The position numbers and the translations under genes were made by a program. The notes below the pieces were generated by a model. It saw nothing but the letters and a program-made list of their open reading frames with translations, did no database searches and was not told the DNA's origin. Of a stretch of DNA of 64,000 bases, positions 1 through 7,860 are shown in pieces. Within the stretch, counting starts at the first letter, position 1; every line of letters begins with the position of its first letter. This stretch comes from Salmonirosea aquatica (GTDB taxonomy: Bacteria; Bacteroidota; Bacteroidia; Cytophagales; Spirosomataceae): assembly GCF_009296315.1 (NCBI RefSeq), contig NZ_WHLY01000002.1:4686501-4750500 (forward strand), written 5' to 3'.

Positions 1-326
1 TAAGAATACGAGCGTACTTGACGACAAGGGCAAACTTCTAAATTAATTGTCCTGGATTGGGATTATAACAATGAAATGGCCCAGCTTGGTGTGCTAGAGC
101 AAATGTACGATCAGGTATATGAGAATGAGCGTGTGTAAATTGAGCTATCATGTGCCAGTAAAATTGTGTTGAGGATTGAAGAAAAAATTGGCGTCACCAT
201 GTGGTTTGCGAAATTCAACGTAAGAGTTTAGGATAGTATAACGCTCGGAAGATTATTAGTCGTCACTCGAAAGAATAAAATGACTGACAAGAAATGGCAG
301 CCATAAATTACAAAAACTTATACTCT
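1..326. other. Gene-poor AT-rich edge with a decayed reading frame
   Basis: No intact gene is visible. On the plus strand one frame runs from a stop at 19-21 to a TAA at 136-138 and then, in the same frame, to a TAG near 229-231. The first part reads like protein (LDWDYNNEMAQLGVLEQMYD) but has no usable start. This looks like the 3' end of a gene broken by an in-frame stop, or chance. I do not recognise the product. Confidence 0.3.
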
Positions 327-725
327 TTAACCTTTTAGTTGGTATAGAGAAGCAATGGTTTGAATGATTCCTCCGATGTTAGCCATTATTTCTAAACTTA
401 TTCCTTTTGGGTTCTTCTCTTGCAGTTTTTCTAAATCGTAGTAAAGTTTTTCAATTTTATCCTGAAACAGAATCTCTTCACCAGTTAATTCTCCTCTTCT
501 GATAAAATCGTGGGCATTAATATTTATTGTGAAATTAAAATCAAATGTGCTCATTTTACATTCAATCAGACCTAATTCGGAAAATTGCTTCATTAAAGCA
601 CCTACAATACCATCTGCATAATCTTCCAATGCATTATACTGGGAGATAGAATTCCATTCACCCAATTCATATGTATTTACGAGATATTTAAGAAATTCAT
701 CTTTAAGTTCGGGTGTTATTATCAT
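327..725 (-). CDS. Hypothetical protein, 132 aa, acidic and helical
   Basis: I do not recognise this family. The 132-residue product has no signal peptide and no membrane segment. It is rich in Glu, Leu and Ile and looks mostly helical, with a charged stretch in the second half (residues about 80-105, EEILFQDKIEKLYYDLEKLQ). Its DNA is clearly AT-richer than the SDR gene 700 bases away, which suggests it belongs to the accessory edge with hicBA. No GGTACC site falls in it. It lies downstream of hicA and the SDR fragment on the same strand, about 95 bases past the fragment's stop. It may be cargo of the same insertion, but that is inference. Confidence 0.55.
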   Translation of the reverse strand: MIITPELKDEFLKYLVNTYELGEWNSISQYNALEDYADGIVGALMKQFSELGLIECKMSTFDFNFTININAHDFIRRGELTGEEILFQDKIEKLYYDLEKLQEKNPKGISLEIMANIGGIIQTIASLYQLKG

Positions 726-818
726 ATACTTTCTTGGTAATGATGTTTTAAACTCTTGTATTTCTAGTAGTTATAAAATTGATTGCTATATGTACTATTA
801 CAAAATCGAACAATCAAA

Positions 819-920
819 TCAGTGTGCTGTCCAGCCACCATCCACCGTAATAATCGACCCCACCAAGTAGGTAGCGGCGTCGCTGGCCAGCAGCGTGATG
901 CCCTGGATTTCGGCCAACAT
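819..920 (-). pseudogene. Broken 3' end of a second SDR dehydrogenase copy
   Basis: Read on the minus strand, this stretch encodes about 33 residues ending in a TGA stop. They match the last residues of the intact SDR gene at 1476-2258: AEIQGI, LLASDAATY, VGSIITVDGGWTA. The copies differ by one missing codon in the LLL run, Met to Leu, Arg to His at the end, and several third-base changes (about 92% identical DNA over about 90 bases). Nothing upstream of the Ala-Glu-Ile-Gln block is SDR-like. The hicBA pair lies between the two copies, so this is the remnant left by an insertion or partial duplication. Confidence 0.8.
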
Positions 921-940
921 GTCTACATTTCAGCAGGCGA

Positions 941-1162
941 TCAGTTTTCGAACTGCTCTTTTGAAATACCACTCTGCCGGATGATTGACTGTAATGTTCC
1001 GATTCTTATTTCTGCGTGATTTGGTACAGGTACCGTTAAGGTCGAGGTGCCGGATTTTTTTTGCATGATGATATGGCTTCCTTTTCGTCGGACCTCATCG
1101 AAGCCATTAACTGACAGAATACTGCATACCTCTTTTCCGGAAAGAACTTTAAGCTTGCCCAA
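941..1162 (-). CDS. hicA: HicA-type toxin (mRNA interferase)
   Basis: This is a 73-residue protein of the HicA/YcfA family, small double-stranded-RNA-binding-fold toxins that cleave mRNA. Family features are visible: a short N-terminal LKVLSGKEVCSIL helix, the GFDEVRRKGSHIIMQ strand with the catalytic histidine (GSH), and the closing VPVPNH and EIRIGTLQSIIRQSGI segments. The start is an unusual TTG at 1162, the only sensible one, giving the usual HicA length. It overlaps the 3' end of hicB by 14 bases, so the two are translationally coupled, antitoxin first. The pair sits between the intact SDR gene and a duplicated fragment of its 3' end, which implies acquisition as a module. Confidence 0.88.
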   Translation of the reverse strand: MGKLKVLSGKEVCSILSVNGFDEVRRKGSHIIMQKKSGTSTLTVPVPNHAEIRIGTLQSIIRQSGISKEQFEN

Positions 1163-1382
1163 CCGATATTTGCATATTAGTGATAAAAATATCAGACTTC
1201 AGGCGATTATCGACTTCTTCATTTGAAGCATGTTCGAAGAACAATTCAATTGCTTCCTGCAAGTTCATTTTGGATTCCTCAACGGTATCTCCCTGACTGG
1301 CTATGTCCAATTCTGGGCAGAGCGCTACGTACCCATCATCTTCTTTTTCAATGATGACCGTAAAGTTTCTAATCGTTTTCAT
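1149..1382 (-). CDS. hicB: HicB-type antitoxin
   Basis: This 77-residue HicB-family antitoxin has the partial RNase-H-like fold: FTVIIEKEDDGYVALCPELD, then SQGDTVEESKMNLQEAIELFF. The start is placed at the ATG at 1382 because this gives the canonical MK-hydrophobic-strand opening. A longer frame to 1418 would begin inside a promoter -7-like box. The C-terminus is short (ends ISVGQA) and shows no helix-turn-helix or ribbon-helix-helix domain, so operon autoregulation through a C-terminal DNA-binding domain is not obvious. It neutralises HicA by occluding its active site (family knowledge). The hicB-hicA order is the less common antitoxin-first arrangement. Confidence 0.88.
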   Translation of the reverse strand: MKTIRNFTVIIEKEDDGYVALCPELDIASQGDTVEESKMNLQEAIELFFEHASNEEVDNRLKSDIFITNMQISVGQA

Positions 1383-1415
1383 AACTGGGGATTGTGTTAA
1401 TCCAGACTTCTTGAT

Positions 1416-1423
1416 CAAATATA
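1416..1423 (-). promoter_or_regulatory. Putative Bacteroidota -7 box for hicBA
   Basis: The minus strand reads TATATTTG, an exact match to the Bacteroidota -7 consensus TAnnTTTG, 33 bases upstream of the chosen hicB ATG. A TTTG lies upstream but at shorter spacing (12 bases) than the usual 19-21, so only the -7 box is convincing. Confidence 0.4.
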
Positions 1424-1475
1424 GCCCAATTTACCCAAAAATCTGATCTACTTTTTAAGGTCGATTACAACCTAG

Positions 1476-2258
1476 CTATCGCGCGGTCCAGCCGCCGTCC
1501 ACGGTGATAATCGACCCCACCATGTAGGTAGCGGCGTCGCTGGCCAGCAGCAGCGCGATGCCCTGGATTTCGGCCAGTTCACCCCAGCGCTCGAGGGCGG
1601 TAGCGCCGACGATGAAGTTTTTGGCTTCGGGGGTGCCTGCGATGGGTACATTCATTTCGGTAAGGAAAGGACCGGGACAAACGGCATTCACATTGATGGC
1701 GAAAGGGGCGAGTTCGACGGCCAGAGCACGGGTCATATTCACCACGGCGCCTTTGCTGGCCGTGTAGGGGGTGCGGTTGGCCAGGCCCACAATGCCTAGG
1801 GTACTGGCCAGGTTGATGATTTTACCACTTTGGGCTTTCTTCATGTAGGGCGTCACGGCGCGGCAGCAGTTCCAGGTACCATTGACATTGATGCTCATCA
1901 CCTGCTGAAAATCCTCGGGCGATACCTCGTCGATGGCCCCGCGGATGTTGATGCCCGCGCTGTTGATGAGGACATCGATGCGGCCAAAGGTATCGAAGGC
2001 GGTTTTGGCCATCGCTTCGGTTTGGGCGGGGTCGGTCACGTCAGCGGCAAAAGAAAGGGTTTGGACACCATACTCGTCAGCGAGTTGTTGGGCAGCTTCC
2101 TGGCCCTGGGCCGCGTTGCGGTTCACGAGCATGATGTTGGCTCCGGCGGAAGCCAGTCCGGCGGCCATGGCCAGGCCGAGGCCTTTGGAGCCACCGGTGA
2201 TGATGGCGGATTTTCCAGTAAGATCGAAAAGTTTGATTCCGGGAAGATTTTGGGACAT
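1476..2258 (-). CDS. SDR family oxidoreductase (gluconate 5-dehydrogenase-like)
   Basis: This 260-residue classical short-chain dehydrogenase has the cofactor loop TGGSKGLG at residues 21-28, the NSAG structural motif near 99-102, and the catalytic tetrad N124, S152, Y165, K169 (YTASK). The C-terminus is the usual VGSIITVDGGWTAR. It has no signal peptide, so it acts in the cytoplasm. The substrate cannot be read from sequence; the overall pattern resembles sugar-acid dehydrogenases such as gluconate 5-dehydrogenase. It is the last gene of a four-gene same-strand sugar cluster (1476-7587), 148 bases after the epimerase-like gene. A broken copy of its 3' end lies at 819-920, beyond hicBA. Confidence 0.9.
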   Translation of the reverse strand: MSQNLPGIKLFDLTGKSAIITGGSKGLGLAMAAGLASAGANIMLVNRNAAQGQEAAQQLADEYGVQTLSFAADVTDPAQTEAMAKTAFDTFGRIDVLINSAGINIRGAIDEVSPEDFQQVMSINVNGTWNCCRAVTPYMKKAQSGKIINLASTLGIVGLANRTPYTASKGAVVNMTRALAVELAPFAINVNAVCPGPFLTEMNVPIAGTPEAKNFIVGATALERWGELAEIQGIALLLASDAATYMVGSIITVDGGWTAR

Positions 2259-2263
2259 TGTTT

Positions 2264-2300
2264 TAGGCTTTAGGCCGTTAGCAATAGGCTTTGGGCTTTT
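2264..2300. repeat. Degenerate heptamer repeat upstream of the SDR gene
   Basis: A loose seven-base rhythm (TTAGGCT, TTAGGCC, GTTAGCA, ATAGGCT, TTGGGCT) lies just upstream of the SDR start codon. Confidence 0.6.
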
Positions 2301-2406
2301 TGAATTATAGTAAGAATTAAGACTTGTTATCGAAAAAGGGTAACGTAAGGAAATACAGGAGCAAACCTGGATGAATTCCAGTCACGACTAGTTTGTTGCT
2401 TAAAGC

Positions 2407-3471
2407 CTACAGCAGCTTCTTGCTATAAGCCAGCGATTCCAGAATGTTCTGTTCTTCGACGGCCAGCCGGGCATCGGCACTTAGCTGGGCGACGGTAGGT
2501 AGGTCGGTTTTGAACTTCTTCTGGCGCACCATCCGCAGCGTTTCGGCGACGTCCTCGGCGGGAACTACCTCCATGGCGGGCCAGTATTCTTTGGTCAAAA
2601 TGGGAATCTGCAGCGGATCACGAGTAATCATCTCCAGACTGAAATTGACGTTAGGATTATACTTTTTGCAAATCGCCACGATTTTGGGTAAGTCCAGAAT
2701 CCCTTCGCCCAAGGGTACCTCCGAAAGCAGAAAACCGTCCTCATACTCACGGACACCCATATCCTTCACGTGCGTACTCAGCACGTAGGGCGCGAGCGTG
2801 TTCACCACCTCCATCGGGTCTTCGAGCAGGGCGATGCTGTTGCCAAAGTCCAGGGTTACGCCCACGTGGTCGCTGCCGAGGGCCTTGATGAGTGCGGCCA
2901 GTTCGTCGGCTCGCCAGTCTTTGTGGTTTTCTACGGCCAATTTTACACCCTGTTTCCGTACGATCGGTTCGGCTAAATGCAAGGAGGCCACGGAGTTTTT
3001 CTTAAATTCCTGAATGGCTTCCGGGCTATGGAAATTCTCATAGCGGCGGCCGTTCATGCACACGGTGCGAAAAATAGTCACACCCGCTTCTATGCCCGTT
3101 TTTACTTCCTGCTCGAAACGGGGTACCTCGTCGGCATTGCGTGGCAAGCCGATGGAGCCCTCAAGGTACATACCCCATTTTTCTTTCTGGTCGCGAAGCT
3201 TCCGGGCTATTTCGGGCGTCCAGTCGCGTATAGTGGTCTGCACGCCACCGGCTCCGATGCTGTGGCAATGTTCCATCAGTTCAGCAGCATTGGTGAAGCC
3301 GGGGTACTTGGTACTGGGCTGTTTGGCGTTCCAGCGGCTGGCGTACGAATGCACTACGATACCCATGGGCTGGGTTTTAAAAATATCCGGCATTTTCCCG
3401 AAAGATAAAGCCGCTGCACCCAGTGCAGAACGCTGGATAAAATCACGGCGGGTGAGGGGGGCATTTTCCAT
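2407..3471 (-). CDS. Tat-exported sugar phosphate isomerase/epimerase-like TIM-barrel protein
   Basis: This 354-residue protein opens with a twin-arginine signal (TRRDFIQRSALGAAALSFG), so it is exported folded to the periplasm. The body is a xylose-isomerase-like (AP endonuclease family 2) TIM barrel. Metal-site residues sit in motifs such as LAVENHKDW, VGVTLDFGNS and LSTHVKDMG near residues 175-240, and FSLEMITRDP near 275. Members interconvert or open keto-sugars using a divalent metal; the exact substrate is unknown. It lies 28 bases downstream of the PVC cytochrome gene and should be co-transcribed with it. Export of both this protein and the Gfo/Idh protein points to periplasmic sugar chemistry. 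Confidence 0.85.
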   Translation of the reverse strand: MENAPLTRRDFIQRSALGAAALSFGKMPDIFKTQPMGIVVHSYASRWNAKQPSTKYPGFTNAAELMEHCHSIGAGGVQTTIRDWTPEIARKLRDQKEKWGMYLEGSIGLPRNADEVPRFEQEVKTGIEAGVTIFRTVCMNGRRYENFHSPEAIQEFKKNSVASLHLAEPIVRKQGVKLAVENHKDWRADELAALIKALGSDHVGVTLDFGNSIALLEDPMEVVNTLAPYVLSTHVKDMGVREYEDGFLLSEVPLGEGILDLPKIVAICKKYNPNVNFSLEMITRDPLQIPILTKEYWPAMEVVPAEDVAETLRMVRQKKFKTDLPTVAQLSADARLAVEEQNILESLAYSKKLL

Positions 3472-3499
3472 TTTCTACTATCAATTTTCCATTAAAAAA
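3463..3499. repeat. Degenerate heptamer repeat between the PVC and epimerase genes
   Basis: Five loose copies of CATTTTC (CATTTTC, CATTTTC, TACTATC, AATTTTC, CATTAAA) fill the gap between the two genes and run into the first codons of the epimerase gene on the minus strand. Confidence 0.6.
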
Positions 3500-6055
3500 T
3501 TACTTCCCATCGGGTACCTTGCTGGTCTCCATGTGCTGGTTCAGTTCTCCGGCGGTCCAGGGTACCACACGTCCCTGTGAGGTGTGGCGGGTGGTACCTA
3601 CGGTGCGGCGGTTGATAGCGCCAGCGTTGTTGCCCCATTCGTTGCGGATGTAGGTAAGGATGGCAGTGAGCACACCGTCGTCCATGGTGGAGTGGGCAGG
3701 CATCACGGGCAGGATTTCCGGCGCATCGTACACCTTACCAGCCACATCCACCGGCCCTTCCATGCCGTGCAGCACGATCAGCGACAGCCTTTTTTCATCG
3801 CCCAGCACCCACTCGGAACCAATGAGCGGAGGAGCGAAGCGATTCATGCCCGCGCCGTCGGTGCCGTGGCAACCGGCGCAGGTCGTGAGGTAGTGTTGAC
3901 GCCCGAGGGCAAATACCTTGCGGTCGTCCTCACTGAGCGGATTGGTTTTTTGAACTACCGCAGCAACCGCTTTATGGCCGGGCCACTCGAACAAAGCATT
4001 CAGGGAAGTCAGTCGGGCTGCTTCTGGTCCTAGGCTAGGCTTGGTCAGAATCTCCGGAGCCTTCGCCAGTTTGATGGGTTTCAGTTTGGGATTATTGGCT
4101 TGAATAGACAGCGCGGTAAGGATGGTCTTGTCCTGCCAGCGGAGGGTACCTTTCCGGGTATTCAAATCGGCCAGAATCGCTGCCAATTCGGCCGGGCTTC
4201 CTTTTCTGATGACTGCCGTTGTGAGCATTTCCAGGAAAATTTCCTTATCCTGATTGTGCCCCTGCCAATGGGAGCTTTGCAATAGCGTTTTAAGAAAAGC
4301 ATATTCCTGATCTTTCAGGCTACTCAATACCGCATCGCGCACAAGGGGTGAATTGCCTTCCTTATCGGCAATGGTAGCTAGTATTGTTTGGGAGGTTTTG
4401 GGGCTGAGGACATTAGCGGAGAGAGCCAGCTGCAACGTGAAGGCCTTATCCGCCGTGACATCCACTTTGGCCAATTCTGTTTCCAGACGCGTTTTGATGT
4501 TCGTATCTTTTTTGGCCAATGGTTCCAGCAGACGCAGGGCCGTAGTCTTCACAAGCGAATTTTCATCGTGTAATGCTTTGAACAACAAATCGGCATCCAT
4601 TTGCTTCATGCCTTCCAAAGTCCACAATGCATGAAAACGGCCAAGGGGTACCTTGCCGTTTTGGACAAGATCTTTCAGGGCAGGAACCACTTGCTTGTCG
4701 TTACGCTCCACGAGCAGCCGTTGGGCTACGTCGCGGTACCAGCCGCCCGCGTTGGAAAGGTAGGTGACTAATTCTGTCGAGGGTACCTTGGACAGTTTTT
4801 GGGGCGTCATTGATGGTTTCCAGTCTTCAGGTACCACGCGCCAGATGCGGCCATAGTGCACGGGCAGCACCAGATTCCGTTTCAGGGTTTGTTCGCGCAG
4901 GTAGGGGGTCACGTAGGCCCCGTGCTGGATCAGCCCTCGGTACATGTCGGCGATGTAAAGCGCTCCGTCGGGGCCCGTGGCGGAGTGGACGGGCCGGAAC
5001 CGTTCGTCGGTAGAAGCTAGGAACTCGGTGCCGGGATGCGGATCGAAGGCGGTGAGCATGAGGCCATTCTTACGGACGATATTCCGCTTGACCAGATTGC
5101 CCGAAGGCTCGCAGACGAACGCATTGCCCAGGTACTCGGCTGGAAATAAACTCTCCCGATACACCAGTGGCGAGCAGGCGGCCGTAAATTCCAGCAAACG
5201 CCCCTCCTGATCGAGGGTACCCGGTATGTACCCCCGGTTGACGGCGGGGTTAGGCCGGATGGGGTACACCCGGCGGTCGATCGTCAGGCCGTGGTCGATA
5301 CCCGTGGTTGGGGTGTGGTGCGGGTTGCGCGAGAGGTAGTTGGGAGGTACCAGGTCGGCGTGGAGCTGCGACCAATTGTAGTTGTAGTAAAGATTGCCTT
5401 CGTCGTCGTGGCTCATGCCCCACTGGCCCCGGAATTCGGTGCTGTCGCGCTGCCATTTCCCATTGGTCAGGCGGTACCTGAAGCGCGACTTGGCATTGTA
5501 ATACCAGTTGTCCATGCTTCGCCAGAGCCCATTACCCGAGTGTTCGGGCAACGGACTTCCGGCGTAGTCGGGGTCAACCAATGTTTTGGTATCGGCTTTC
5601 AGGTCGCCGTTGGTGTCCTGCGTGAGCCAAAGGGCTTCGTTTTCGGCCACCAGGGCACCACCCGGCACCAGCGCCAGTGCCCGGGGCATCACCAGACTAT
5701 CCAGGTAGATGGTACTCTTGTCCATTTGCCCGTCGGCGTCGGTATCTTCCAGCACCGATATGCGGCCCACGCGCTCATTCTCTCCAGTACCGTCGATCGT
5801 GGGCATAAAACCGCGCATTTCCACCACCCACAACCGGCCGTCGGGATCGAACAGGATCACGACCGGGTCCTGCACCAGGGGTTCGGCCGCTACCAGCTGG
5901 ATCTTAAAGCCGGGCTCGAGCTGGAACGTAGCCAGTTCTTCGGCGGGCGTTTTGGGTGGCGATGGATCTTCGGAGGTAGCATGGTAAAGGCCGACCGGGC
6001 CGGAATAGAAAATCCCCGCCCCGTACAGACTAATCAGAAGTAGAATTCTAAGCAT
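3500..6055 (-). CDS. PVC-type heme-binding dehydrogenase/cytochrome c protein
   Basis: This 851-residue exported protein has an N-terminal signal peptide (residues 1-18, MLRILLLISLYGAGIFYS). Residues about 35-400 form a PQQ/NHL-like propeller typical of the putative membrane-bound dehydrogenase family (GRLWVVEMRGF, PDGALYIADMYRG). Residues about 430-690 are HEAT-like helical repeats. A cytochrome c domain follows, with one heme site CAGCH at 726-730 and a likely distal Met in the LPVMPAH loop near 785. It probably passes electrons from sugar oxidation to the respiratory chain. It lies between the Gfo/Idh gene (158 bases upstream) and the epimerase gene (28 bases downstream). Substrate unknown; architecture confidence is high. 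Confidence 0.88.
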   Translation of the reverse strand: MLRILLLISLYGAGIFYSGPVGLYHATSEDPSPPKTPAEELATFQLEPGFKIQLVAAEPLVQDPVVILFDPDGRLWVVEMRGFMPTIDGTGENERVGRISVLEDTDADGQMDKSTIYLDSLVMPRALALVPGGALVAENEALWLTQDTNGDLKADTKTLVDPDYAGSPLPEHSGNGLWRSMDNWYYNAKSRFRYRLTNGKWQRDSTEFRGQWGMSHDDEGNLYYNYNWSQLHADLVPPNYLSRNPHHTPTTGIDHGLTIDRRVYPIRPNPAVNRGYIPGTLDQEGRLLEFTAACSPLVYRESLFPAEYLGNAFVCEPSGNLVKRNIVRKNGLMLTAFDPHPGTEFLASTDERFRPVHSATGPDGALYIADMYRGLIQHGAYVTPYLREQTLKRNLVLPVHYGRIWRVVPEDWKPSMTPQKLSKVPSTELVTYLSNAGGWYRDVAQRLLVERNDKQVVPALKDLVQNGKVPLGRFHALWTLEGMKQMDADLLFKALHDENSLVKTTALRLLEPLAKKDTNIKTRLETELAKVDVTADKAFTLQLALSANVLSPKTSQTILATIADKEGNSPLVRDAVLSSLKDQEYAFLKTLLQSSHWQGHNQDKEIFLEMLTTAVIRKGSPAELAAILADLNTRKGTLRWQDKTILTALSIQANNPKLKPIKLAKAPEILTKPSLGPEAARLTSLNALFEWPGHKAVAAVVQKTNPLSEDDRKVFALGRQHYLTTCAGCHGTDGAGMNRFAPPLIGSEWVLGDEKRLSLIVLHGMEGPVDVAGKVYDAPEILPVMPAHSTMDDGVLTAILTYIRNEWGNNAGAINRRTVGTTRHTSQGRVVPWTAGELNQHMETSKVPDGK

Positions 6056-6213
6056 GATAATTCATTGATTCCGTTTTAATTAGCCCAAAATGAATTAACG
6101 CTTATTACGTGGCAAAGGTTATGTAGGGACGTTCGACTTTTGGCCCAGCTTCTAAAAGTTCGCCGGAATGAATCCTGAGTCAATTGTCGAACGTCCAACA
6201 TCCAATACCATGC

Positions 6214-7587
6214 CTACACCTTCCGCGGATCGGGATGGGTGTACCCTTTTCGGTAGGGGCGGGCCAGCAGGCCGTTGAGTTCGCGGTCGCCCCCCACGAT
6301 GCTGCGCGTTTTGGGGTCGTACACAATAGGCTTTCCGGTTGCCATGGATATATTAGCCATAATACAACTGGCCGTAGAAATGTGTCCTTCTTCAATGTCA
6401 GCTACCGGACGGCCTTTGTTCTCGATGGCCGCCAGGAAATCCAGCATGTGCAGACGGGTAGCGGGAGCGGCATTCAACTCGATGCGTTCTTCGGTGAGGT
6501 CTTCGGGGTACTTTTCCTTCTCGTACACTACGTCCAGATGGATCTTTTTCCCATCCTTGCCTTCAGGTATAAAATCGCACTGCATCGTGCTGGCCCATAG
6601 GGTGCCTTTTTCACCGTAGAGGGTAAACGACCAGGGGTATTCGGGATTGTTAGGGGTACCCCAAGTGCGGTGTTGCCACACGCATTTCAGTTCGGGGTAT
6701 TCAAAAATAGCCGATTGGGTATCAGAAATATTGGATTTGCCTTCTTTCTGGACAAAAATACCGCCCGTCGAGGAAATCTTGGAAGGCCAGCCCAGACCCA
6801 GCATCCAGCGCACAGTGTCGAACATGTGGATACACATATCGCCCGTAATCCCGTTGCCGTATTCCATGAAGGTACGCCACCAGCGGATGTGGGGCAGGCC
6901 GTCGTAAGGGCGCATGGGCGCAGGACCGGTCCAGGTTTCGTAGTCGAAGAAGGCGGGCACTGCTTCCACGGGCGGGTTGCCGTTGGCCCGCATGTGGTGG
7001 TAGCAGCACATTTCTACGTGTGAGATCTTCCCAAGCAACCCGGCATCCACGATCTTTTTCTTGGCTTCGATCAGGTGGGGGGTACTTTTGCGCTGGGTAC
7101 CTACCTGCACTACCTTGCCGTACTTGCGGGCGGCGGCTACCATGGCTTCGCCCTCCATGACATCCACACTGATCGGCTTTTGGACATATACATTGGCCCC
7201 GGCCTTGACGGCGTCGATCATCTGCAGCGAATGCCAGTGGTCGGGCGAGCCAATAAGCACAATGTCCATCTGATTTTCGGCCAGCATTTTCTGATAATCG
7301 CCGTAGAGCTTGGGCGTCTTACCCGATTTCTGCCGCTGGCTTACGAGTTTTCCGGCGGCCGTCAGCTGGTTTTTATCGGGATCGCAGAGGGCCACCACAT
7401 CCACATCCGCAACCTGAATCAGGCGGAACAGGTCGCTCTTGCCATACCAGCCCGTGCCGATCAGACCTACCCGGTAGGCTTTGAGGGGGTTGACAATGTC
7501 CATGCCCTGCGCACCCAAAGCAGTGAGGGCTAGGGTAGCCGATGCCCCCTGCAGGAAACGGCGGCGATTGATGTTGAAATTATCCAT
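6214..7587 (-). CDS. Tat-exported Gfo/Idh/MocA family oxidoreductase
   Basis: This 457-residue protein has a twin-arginine signal (NRRRFLQGASATLALTALG) followed by a Rossmann domain with GLIGTGWYGKSD at 41-52. The family's catalytic-lysine motif appears as QKP at 136-138 instead of the usual EKP. The C-terminal alpha/beta domain carries GDMCIHMFDTVRW, whose histidine is typically catalytic. Exported family members carry tightly bound NAD(P) and oxidise or epimerise sugars in the periplasm. It is first in the minus-strand cluster with the PVC cytochrome, the TIM-barrel epimerase and the SDR. That context suggests stepwise oxidation of a glycoside or sugar, but the substrate is not determinable here. 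Confidence 0.9.
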   Translation of the reverse strand: MDNFNINRRRFLQGASATLALTALGAQGMDIVNPLKAYRVGLIGTGWYGKSDLFRLIQVADVDVVALCDPDKNQLTAAGKLVSQRQKSGKTPKLYGDYQKMLAENQMDIVLIGSPDHWHSLQMIDAVKAGANVYVQKPISVDVMEGEAMVAAARKYGKVVQVGTQRKSTPHLIEAKKKIVDAGLLGKISHVEMCCYHHMRANGNPPVEAVPAFFDYETWTGPAPMRPYDGLPHIRWWRTFMEYGNGITGDMCIHMFDTVRWMLGLGWPSKISSTGGIFVQKEGKSNISDTQSAIFEYPELKCVWQHRTWGTPNNPEYPWSFTLYGEKGTLWASTMQCDFIPEGKDGKKIHLDVVYEKEKYPEDLTEERIELNAAPATRLHMLDFLAAIENKGRPVADIEEGHISTASCIMANISMATGKPIVYDPKTRSIVGGDRELNGLLARPYRKGYTHPDPRKV

Positions 7588-7860
7588 TGGAAAGGTTGGT
7601 GTTTTTTTAATTGAGATGAATTGTTAAACGGCAGCATTATCTATATTTAAATAAAAGCCTTTTTGCCCCTGTACATACTTTCAACCGTCGGCCGAATTTT
7701 ACCAGTTAGCTGTTTCGCCGAGGTAGCCAGCCCTTGGCCAGGGCGATTTTTTGAGGGAAATACCGGGGGAAAATTTGACTTATTGAATAAGGTACGGAAG
7801 ATTTTTCCGGATTTGCTATCTTGGCGCAAGTACCACTGATAACTGACACGACTCTCACCC

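Noticed and set aside
5291-6043. A 250-codon plus-strand frame opposite the PVC heme gene
   Set aside because: The real gene has a signal peptide and a heme-binding motif. The plus-strand frame is His/Val/Gly-rich and unstructured in pattern.
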